Shown: piece by piece, positions 1 to 9,400 of the stretch
How positions within the stretch are numbered: position 1 is the first letter of the stretch
Layout of the letters: each line of letters opens with the position of its first letter
Assembly: GCF_025370935.1 (NCBI RefSeq)
Contig: NC_133472.1
Location: 7,941,452-8,005,451 of the forward strand
DNA length: 64,000 nucleotides
Direction of reading: 5' to 3'
Source: Choristoneura fumiferana
Lineage: Eukaryota > Arthropoda > Insecta > Lepidoptera > Tortricidae
Position numbers and translations under genes: made by a program
The notes under the pieces: generated by a model
The model's input: the letters and a program-made list of their open reading frames with translations, nothing else
The model's database searches: none
What the model was told of the DNA's origin: nothing

Positions 1-86
1 AATATAGTTGGCGCTCGCTATTATTCATGTTTATGAGGTCCGTGTTGACAACTTCTTAACATTCTGAGCCGTGTTTTTTATCGACA

Positions 87-2469
87 CCTCCTACGTATAC
101 TGGTACAAGTGCATAATCATAAATTTACAGGAGAGCTGTTCAAAGGTTCCAAAACCTGTAACTTTCTCATTTAATGATATAACTTTTCAAAATTTTGCAT
201 TGGTTCAAAGAAAATATGCTTTCTACCTGTATTCATGAATTTTGAAATTTCTTATAGTTTTTGAGAAAATTGCAGATACACTACTATACGCGTATTTTAC
301 ATCTTGTAGTTGTGCGGTATACTGAGCTAATTACCACTTGCTCCAGTATACGGCGTAATGCGTAGATTACTGATCTAACGATATTTTTATATTGTATATG
401 AATTTTTTAGATGAAATACTTATATGGCTTGCAATGAACAATAAAACAGATGCCTCTTTTACCTTCATCTATTGATTTATAAACGTTTTTATCACTTGCA
501 TCATTATACGCTAACATTAGCATGCCACTTGTACCAATATACCGCTAGTAATGTTTTAAACGTGCTATACAAAATACAGAAATATACCTTTATAAAAAAC
601 CTCACTTGAAATATAAATGGTTTTATTAAGAAAAGTAATTGTATTAAGTGCTTTAAATTAATGGAAGCACATTCAATGGATTCGTATTCCTGTTCAAATG
701 TGTACTCATATTTTATTGTGAAAGGTTCCTCATGTGATACATATATCGCATCGCACCCATTTGTATCCACATAACGGTTTAGCTTTTTTGTGCCTCTTCA
801 GGGTTCCGTACCCAAAGGGTATAAACGGAAACCCTACTACTTATACTACTTCGCTGTCCGTCCGTCTGTCACCAGGCTGTATCTCATGAACCATGATAGT
901 TAGACAGTTGAAATTTTCACAGATTATGTATAACTGTAGTCGATTATATATATATATATAACAAAAAATAGATCAGAATAAATATTTAAGGGGCCCCCAT
1001 ACAACAAATGTTTTTTTTTGCCATTTTTTTCTAATCCTAATGAAGTTGTATAGATGGTACGGAACCCTTCGTGCGCGAGTCTGATTGGCACTTTGCTTAA
1101 GACAAGCTTTGACATGAAATATTGAGTCAAAGTCAAATATCTTTATTCAATTTAGATTGTAACAAGCACTTATGAATGTCAAAAAATTTACCACCGGTTC
1201 GTAAAAACCTCTGTGAGAAGAGTCTGGCAATAAACCTAGGTATATTTTGTAAACAGATTTACAATCATATTTTAGTGATATCTATACATCACAAGTATTT
1301 AACACAACTACATATTTAAAACAGTTCTCAATTCGCTATTTGGAGTAAGCACTCGCCAATGCGGATCGGAATTATTTTCCAAATTTCCCTATCCATGATA
1401 TAATCATTAATTTTAATAATACGCCTTATATATTAATGTCTTCTTGACAATAGATTTAATTTTGTGTCTGTTTCTGAGTCTTGGGAAACTTCTATAACTT
1501 CATACGGTTTACCCGTTTTCGCCATATACATAGCCAGGTACCATTTCTTAGTTGTGTATAAAAAAATGTGTATAGGGTGTTATTAAAACCCTGTACTATA
1601 CTTTAAACCACATTAGGGCTACTAATTACTAATATGATCCAAGTAGAAAAATACTGTGATTCGAAAAAAAAGTTTTGTTATGGAAGTGGAGTCGCAAGAA
1701 GACTTTCTAATTTCGATGTTTTCCCACTTATATCGTATTAGTAATCAGTAGCCCCTAATATGGGTTACAGTATAGTACAGGATTTTTTTTATCAACCTGT
1801 AGGTATATTGAAATTTACTGTTCTCATTTTAATTAAAGCATGCATGCCTTCGCCTTCTTTTTGGGGATGCTCAACTACCAAAATGCAATGTAATACTGCA
1901 ATGTTATATTTCTGCACGCGTACATGTAGGTATAGCCGAGGAAATTGAATCACGTACTGGTACTGGGGTGGAACCGTTGTACTACCAATGTTATGTTGAC
2001 ATCCCATACATTTGCCAAAGAAATCATAGCGAAATAGATCACGAAAAGGTTCACATTGGATTTAGTTTCCATGACTGTCTATGAGAAATACGGCTATGTT
2101 GGTCTTGCCAAACCAAAACATGTTTTTTTTTTATATATACTATCAAATTATGTGCTCGTAGAACAGTTTAAACGGTCCGCACGCAGCGACGGCTAGCGCG
2201 TACACTGAGGCAACTGCCAGTTACACTCGACTTCCCCGCCCCGCGACAATATCGGTGCCGCGTATAGTGGTGCATGTCGGTTGCCTCAGTATACGTTGTA
2301 CCGATTAGCAAACGGTGTTAGATGCATTCATATACGTCACTTTATTTCCAAAAACTAATAGGAATATCCGTCCAAATTTTTTTGTGTAGGTAAATAAGGA
2401 ATATTAATGACAAAATTGCGCAAAAACTAAAAATCTGAATTTGTCACTTGTACCAGTATACGTAGGAGG
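87..2469. mobile_element. Candidate 2.4-kb TIR DNA transposon, non-autonomous
   Basis: A 25-base sequence at 87-111 (begins CCTCCTACGTATACTGG) is matched exactly by its reverse complement at 2445-2469. Shortened or mutated copies of the same terminal word (CACTTG..CCAGTATAC) recur inside near 333-350 and 526-542, as subterminal repeats of DNA transposons often do. No transposase-like reading frame is visible and I found no clear target duplication, so the superfamily is open. It contains a nested repeat (801-1067). It probably lies in an upstream HERC2 intron, since HERC2 exons begin downstream and none is recognisable here. Confidence 0.6.
801..1067. repeat. Lepidopteran GGGTTCCGTACC...GGTACGGAACCC repeat
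   Basis: The ends are inverted repeats (GGGTTCCGTACC and GGTACGGAACCC). The body carries the run 'gctgtccgtccgtctgtcaccag', which I know as a very common dispersed lepidopteran repeat. It is nested inside the 87-2469 element. A related end (gacggacggac...ggtacggaaccc) occurs near 28706-28775. Confidence 0.6.
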
Positions 2470-2624
2470 GTATCGTTATATGGTTTTGAACATCCAACAG
2501 ACCTCACAATACTAACGCCATCTAGCGACATTACAGCAGTCAGAAAACATTGGGTTATCGGTTATTGTGGCGCCATCCTTTGTTGAGTAGTCAACTGTGC
2601 AGGATGGTTCGTCCCTGCAGTTCA

Positions 2625-2751
2625 GCAGGGCTACTATTGAAAACTCCAATCTCGAAGTTCGTGTCGTGCGGTCCCTCTGACACTTATACTATTTTATACG
2701 AGAGCGAGAGGGACCGCACGACACGAACTTCGAGTTTCGTAGTAGCCCTGC
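2625..2751. mobile_element. 127-bp palindromic MITE
   Basis: GCAGGGCTACTA at 2625-2636 is mirrored by TAGTAGCCCTGC at 2740-2751. The arms continue inward with a matching stretch (cgaagttcgtgtcgtgcgg / ccgcacgacacgaacttcg), giving a hairpin with a short loop. It abuts the assembly gap at 2758. Confidence 0.7.
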
Positions 2752-2757
2752 AGGATC

Positions 2758-2857
2758 NNNNNNNNNNNNNNNNNNNNNNNNNNNNNNNNNNNNNNNNNNN
2801 NNNNNNNNNNNNNNNNNNNNNNNNNNNNNNNNNNNNNNNNNNNNNNNNNNNNNNNNN
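2758..2857. other. Assembly gap, 100 N
   Basis: Exactly 100 N, the usual placeholder for a gap of unknown size. It follows a strong hairpin (2625-2751), which is a common cause of assembly breaks. Confidence 0.95.
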
Positions 2858-3270
2858 TTATTTATTTGTCAACAAAAAAATACAGCATTAGATACAGTTA
2901 AACACCAATGCGCTGTACAATTCAAATTACAAAACAAAAAGACATATAAAATACACAAAAATTACATACGAGAAAAAATAAACTAATTAGGGATTTTTGA
3001 AAGTCGTCTTCGTCGCTACCCTAAAACGACGGAACACCACACCCTCCGGCCAGAAATCGAGGCATAGGAACATCTGCTGGTGCTTGGCAGGCACTTGAAG
3101 TCTAAATGAGCTGAGCCCTTTGAGACTCGAGCGGGAGGATGGACAGGTCTAGATTGGCTCCCTGTAAACGGCCCTTTACCGCCTCGCGGACGTACTCGAA
3201 CACCTTCTCCGGCGTCGTCTTCTTGTCCAACCGAGACAGGTACATGTCCACCATCGGTACTGCAGCTTGG
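2858..3270 (-). mobile_element. 3' fragment of a non-LTR retrotransposon ORF1
   Basis: On the minus strand 3270-3110 reads VPMVDMYLSRLDKKTTPEKV and onward. After a one-base frame change the frame continues as SSFRLQVPAKHQQMF...FWPEGVVFRRF and stops at 2987-2989. The 'YLSRLDKKTTPE ... SSFRLQVP ... FWPEGV' pattern resembles the C-terminal domain of LINE ORF1 proteins common in Lepidoptera (from memory, not searched). The AT-rich 2858-2986 would be its 3' untranslated tail. The fragment ends about 22 bases before the HERC2 exon at 3293. Confidence 0.5.
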
Positions 3271-3292
3271 TTAATACACTCACCGTTCCCAG

Positions 3293-3487
3293 GTGAGAGC
3301 GTGGACGACTGCGGCGGCGGCTACAGCGAGAGCATTGCCGAGATGTGCGAGGAGCTCCAGAACGGGTCGCTGCCGCTGTTGATGGCCACGCCCAACGGCC
3401 GCGGCGACGCCGGCGCATCCCGGGACGCCTTCCTGCTCAACCCCACCGCCAACACGCCGCTGCACCTCAACTGCTTCCGCTTCCTTG
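3293..3487 (+). CDS. HERC2: HERC2 exon a (start of HECT domain)
   Basis: The acceptor is ttcccag before 3293 and the donor is G|GTCAGT after 3487. The exon needs one base from the previous exon and leaves one base (G) for the next. It encodes GESVDDCGGGYSESIAEMC... through TPLHLNCFRFLG. GC-rich third positions contrast with the AT-rich introns. Confidence 0.92.
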
Positions 3488-6400
3488 GTCAGTGTAACAT
3501 GATATTTCACTAGTTTACTGAGGCTAATTGAGAAAACAAGAGAACTTTTCCGACAAAATACGGTGGCAAAACATTATTAGGGCATTTCTACTGTCAATGA
3601 CGCTAAAAAAAGTTTATTTTTTCACAATTAGGTAATTTTGGGTTCTCCTTACTTAGAAACACGAGCACTATTTGGACGAAAAAAAGGGTCCCTACTTTTT
3701 TTTGTGAGTTTTGTGACTTTTTTTTTCATACAGATGTGGATCGTTACGAAATAGACACATCATTTTTTTATGGAAAATTGGGGACGTTTTTCTTCTTCGT
3801 CAAAATCAATGGTGATCGTGATTCTGAGTAATTAGAACCCAAGATTACCTTATTCTGAAAAACATTTTTTTACTTGTTATTTATTGTATTCATTATTCCT
3901 TATTTTTTAACAGAGATTGATAATTTTGCATCAATTGTTTTATTTTTAAGTTTTGTAGTTATTTATTACGTTATTTAAGAGATAAATTGACGTTATTTTT
4001 TTTATCAGAATATGGTAACAAGCTAAGATGTTAATTAAGATTGGTTTTTTGGAATCTTTTTGTATTTTTTTATTTCAATTCCAAATTTTTACTTTTACGG
4101 TCATATCGTAAAACCGAAATGAAAATACAAACTGAATATAGATGCACAGAAAAAACAGAAAAATAAGACCATCACTGGGATCGAACCAGGTCCTCGGTAA
4201 TCCGTACCGCGTGCTATACCGCTACACCACTGATGGTCAACGGTACCGACACGAATTTCCCTATGCACCTGATATCTTGTGTTTCTTACTTAGTCACTTA
4301 AGCAGCGACGCTAGCGACATCTATGCCATAAGCCCTCAAACTTTTTCGGCATTCCTTTGGAACTAACCTAGGTATAATTAGTGATGCAACTTTTACTTTC
4401 TCGACAAATCGCGTCGTGTAAGAATGAATATATTTGCTATCGCGATTGGTTATGTCAGAATTGAAAAACTATTTTTGCATTTGTCCCCTCATGTTTGATA
4501 CCTGAGTGGCACATCGTCGAAATGCCGTTACGTACTCCGCGCCCGATAAGCCAACCAATCAACGTTAAACTTAACACTGCGCCTATTGCAACAGGCGTTT
4601 TAATGGGCATCGCGATCCGCACCGGGTCGCCTTTGTCGCTGTCGCTGGCCGAGGGCGTGTGGCGGCAGCTAACCGGGCAGCCGTTGCGACCACGCGACTT
4701 GGCCGAGGTGGACCGCGACTTCCTGCCTGCGCTGCTATGTATACGCGACATGTCGCCCGCAAACAAGGTGCGTCAAAATAAGAGTACAGTTTTGACACTG
4801 CCGCAATTACCCAGATCTTATTTATTTCAGCACTGTTCACTCAAGGGCATAAATATATATCGTCACTACTTTAAAAAAAACTCGTATCTCAAAGTAGATA
4901 ATTTTTCTGAGTGGACCTTATGAACATTACGTCAAGGTTCCATTTTGTTGAAATATTGATTTTAGATACAAGATTTTTTCAAAGTAGTGACGATATACAG
5001 TCATAGCGTCAAGATATGTATACATCGATCTTATGTCATGAAGTAGTGGTATAAAGGTGTATAGATATTTTTGACGTCTTTGTAACGTATATATATTTAT
5101 GTCCTTGACCGTACAACCAGCGCATTATGAATAAACGCAATTATTACCAGTCTTTTTCCATCTACGTACTGGACTCTAAACCTGTCATAAACAACAGTTT
5201 GTAATATGTATACTGAGCGGCATAATGTATGCAGTAATAGGTTATTTTGTATGTAGTGTGGGCCAAGTTTTGTGCCGCTGTTGTATAGTAAAATAAAAAC
5301 CTTATTATATTTTTCATCACACTTGCTCGTAAACAGTGTCGAGACATGCAGGCTACCTTGGTTGCAACCCCCCAAATAAAACCCTCGACCTTAATGTGCT
5401 TGTCATGAAACCCGTGGTCGGTAAAGGAGTCATTGCCCGTACTAATTTTGTTGTCATGAAGCCCAAGGTCGGTAAATGAGTGTGATACTGCACGGCGTGC
5501 AGGAGCGCGGCGCGCGCACGTCGGGCGCATGCTGCGTGGGGTAGGGCGGCGCGGAGGCTGGCGCTGCCAAGAGCGTAGTCAGCAGTATCGGCAATTTTTG
5601 AAGAAATATTAGTTTTTCTTTTACAAATATACAATTTTACTCGCAAATGTGATGAAAAACATTGTATGTTGCACGGGCGGTACTATAATTACGAACATTG
5701 ACTCATTAAAGCCCTCAGTCTTCGACTTCGGGCTTCTAATAGACTCTCGTTCGTAATTCCTTATTTACCAACACAATGTACTTATTTATTTGTACTATTT
5801 CATCACACTTGCTCGTAAACAGTGTGATAGCAGGCTACCTTGGTTGCAACTCCCCAAATAAAACCCTTGACCTTAATGTGCTTGTCATGAAACCCGTGGT
5901 CGGTAAATGAGTCAATGCCCGTACTGCATGGTGCTTCGCGCGCTGCTGCAGGACCACATGCACACGCACGTTGCGGCGCATGCTGCGGGAGGGGGAGGGA
6001 AAGGGCGGCACTGCCAAGAGCGCAGCCTAAGGTATCGCCAATATTTGGAACAATTATATGTTTTATTTAGAAATAAAATTTTTACTCGCAAATGTAATTA
6101 AAAACATTGTATGTCGCACGGGCGGTACTAGAATTACTAACATTGACTTATTAAAGCCTTCAGTCTTCGACTTTGGACTTCTAATAGACTCTCGTCCGTA
6201 ATTTCTTATTTACCACCCTTAAGACACAATGTACTATTTACAGGAGCTCCAGAACTTAGAGTTGCCATTCTCTATCCCGTCGGCGGCCGGGCACGAGGTG
6301 CCGCTGTCGACGCGGCACAAGCGCGTCACGCCACAGAACAAAGACGAGTATGTCCAGCTCGCGCTGCATTACAGGTATGTAAAAGTTTTAGTGATAACAA

Positions 6401-9400
6401 CGCCCTACTCAAAGGCTGCTAATAAAAATAGGTTAACTAGGTAGTGACAATAAAATGTTGAAGATACAGCCAGTTAAAATCCACGTGATCCAGTAGTAAG
6501 CACGGCGTGACGTCACGGTCCCTACTCCCGAACTTTGAAAGAAAGAAGAAAAGAAAGAAAGAAACATTTATTCGTGACAAACATAAGAACAATGGATAAA
6601 AAAATAAATAAAGAAAAATATAGTTTTATGTATGCCACGAAATGGTCCCAAATCAGCAATCTGCCGGTCTTGCGAACGGCGCTGGTCTTCCTTTGGGACG
6701 ATCGGAGTCATCATAAATTAAAAAAATGGCTATATGAATATGAATGTCTCGGGTAAAATGGCTCGTTTTATGCGCTTGTTGTACAATCTACTATTATACA
6801 CAGGAAACTACCGAATTATGACACCGTAAAAACAGCCCCCTGGTGTGTCCCAGACACCTAGAATTTGATAATATCAAATTAACGATATGTGACAATTTAG
6901 CAAGATTTGTCTGGAATTGAAAAAGGTGATTCCATGATTCATTTTAATGATGTGTTATTTGAGTTTACATATGACTGTTCAAAATTTCCAATTGTGGAGA
7001 AATTGCCTATATGAGCCTCCGCTAACTCGCGCGGGTGTAAATAGGTTTCAATAGAGCAGACACCGGCTTCATGAAGCAAGCACGACATGGCTTGAAACAA
7101 GCACGCCGCGTCCATAAAAGCCCTTAAAAGGAAAGTACCTGTTCTTTTCCAGACTCCACGAGTTCGAGGAGCAAGTGCGGGCCGTCCGCGACGGCATGTC
7201 GCGCGTGGTGCCGGCGCCGCTCCTGTCGCTGTTCACGGCGGCCGAACTGGAGACGCTCGTCTGCGGCTCGCCGACATACCCGTGCACGCTTTGCGCGCCT
7301 CCGCCACCTACAAGGGTATGTAAAGCCGTGTTTAGACTTAATGTTTTAATGTTTTAATGTTTAGACTTGCAAGACTAATCGTGCAAGATGCATTACATTG
7401 CGACGCTCGCTTTACCGCCTACAAACTCTACTTTAACTCGCAATCTAATCGCAACTTGCTCGATTTTACTTGTAAGTCTAAACTCGGTTTTATGCTCTAA
7501 TCTTACATGTGAAGGCTGCTTTCCACCAAAGTATGTGTATGTATGAAACTCTTTATGGTACAAAATAAATAAACAAACGTAGAGATATATTTACAAAGGC
7601 AAACTTGCCCCTTTAAGGGATCATTACCTTTGAGTATATACGGATATGCGAGAATGCGTTGCGAGAATGTTTTTGTTACGAACCAATAGAAACGCTTCAA
7701 ATACTTATCCTCACTCAGCGCAACTCCAGTAGAAAAAGCTCAGCGGAGCGAGGTTTTTGTATATACAAAAGCAAGGGAAGAATGTGTGTCGGTAGTAGTG
7801 GCTCCGCTCCTACCTCACCGCACTCCGCTCGCTTATTTGTAAACAGTCCGCTACAAGGCCTCGCTACATATCGTCACCGCTCAGCTACCCCAGACATCAC
7901 TGGCGGAGACGCAGCCTGAAAGTGCTAACGCAATCAGCCTGGGACCAGCGTCTTCCTGTCAGTGGCGGCCACAGATATAGATTACACTAGATTACGCAAA
8001 TGCATCTACTTCGCGTGTCCGAACCCCGACCAAACGTCAGGGTTGGCCCCATACAAAGACTGACCGCTAACTGACTAATCATGACTAGTGACTGACTCGA
8101 GCCCCACGGCGCGGGCGGGCGGCGCATTAGAATCGATTTTGCGCGGACATCGGGGAATTCACATCGCTAATTCGCTCTTAAGACGTTACAGTAAATATAA
8201 AAAGTGACACGGTTGGTTTTCATACAGATTGAGGTGTTTGCGTTATCTAGTGTAATCTATATCTGTGGTGGCGGCGTTAGGCTGCCTGTCCTGGAGCGGT
8301 GAGCGAGATCAAAATTCACTAGTAGAATTTCATAAAATCTCCGCTCCTTTTAGTGGACAGGGAGTTGGTAAGTAGCTCAAAAATCTTACAAAACCGGGAA
8401 GTGCAGCGAGGACGCGGAGCGGGGAAGCGGTATGTATGGAGAAACGAGCGGGAGCGGGGAATTGGGAAGCTTCGCGAATGGAAAAACAGTCTGCAAATCC
8501 GCTCAGCATTTAGCCTATTTTTTTTTATTGCGGAAAACAGTTCTATAGTCCTACAGGTTGCGGGTAAGCACGGATCCCTTACCACTCTGATATAACTCAT
8601 ACGCCTTGATTTTTCACAACATAAAACTTGTTTCCTTTCAGGTATAGAGCCAAGCGCGCCCCTGGTGCAATGGTTCTGGGAAGTAATGGAGGAGCTGTCG
8701 GGCAATGAGCGCGCGCTGTTTCTACGCTTCGTCTGGGGCCGGACGCGGCTACCGCGCGCGCCGCAAGATCCGAGGCAGAGGGACTTTGTGTTGCAGGTAA
8801 TAAAAATCTGTCAAGCGTGAGTCGGGCTTGCGCACTGCTCGATACTAATTCTAAAACCATATTTTGTAATTAGAAAAATAACATAGTTGTCATCGGTTCT
8901 GTACAGTCGAGTGTAAAATATGAACATACCCAACACCTCTAAAACACGTAACACACTTATTCAGATGTATTAAATAAGGCCGTGGTAACATGTTTTTGAG
9001 TGGTTCGAATAAATACAAATGTTTGCAGTTGACTGTACACTACTTCGTGCAAAAAGTGGCTAACTTACTTTTTACCTATAATTTATTGTATTTTGCTATG
9101 AAGAACGGCTTATACATAAAGCAAAACCACTATCTACCATTGCAAGTAAAGTAAAGTCAAGTATGAAATGTACAATACCAAATTTAATGTAATTTTTAAC
9201 CAACTTCAAAAAAAGTAGGTTCCATGTTCGACTCTATGTATTTAACGTAATATATATCATTTTGTGTCACAAAATAAAACATTCTTCTGACACCTATTGT
9301 CAACTACAAATATTCTTAGTACCCTCTTTTGTCTTTGTATCAGAGCCTTTAGTTTGTTCGGGTAGATCATTTATATATTTTTCTCAAAAATGTCCGTAAA

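Noticed and set aside
2550..2891. Reading frame across the gap at 2758-2857
   Set aside because: Includes 34 unknown residues and lies on a MITE hairpin.
4167..4238. A functional tRNA gene
   Set aside because: Acceptor stem and boxes are good but the anticodon arm is irregular and the sequence continues into a SINE-like tail.
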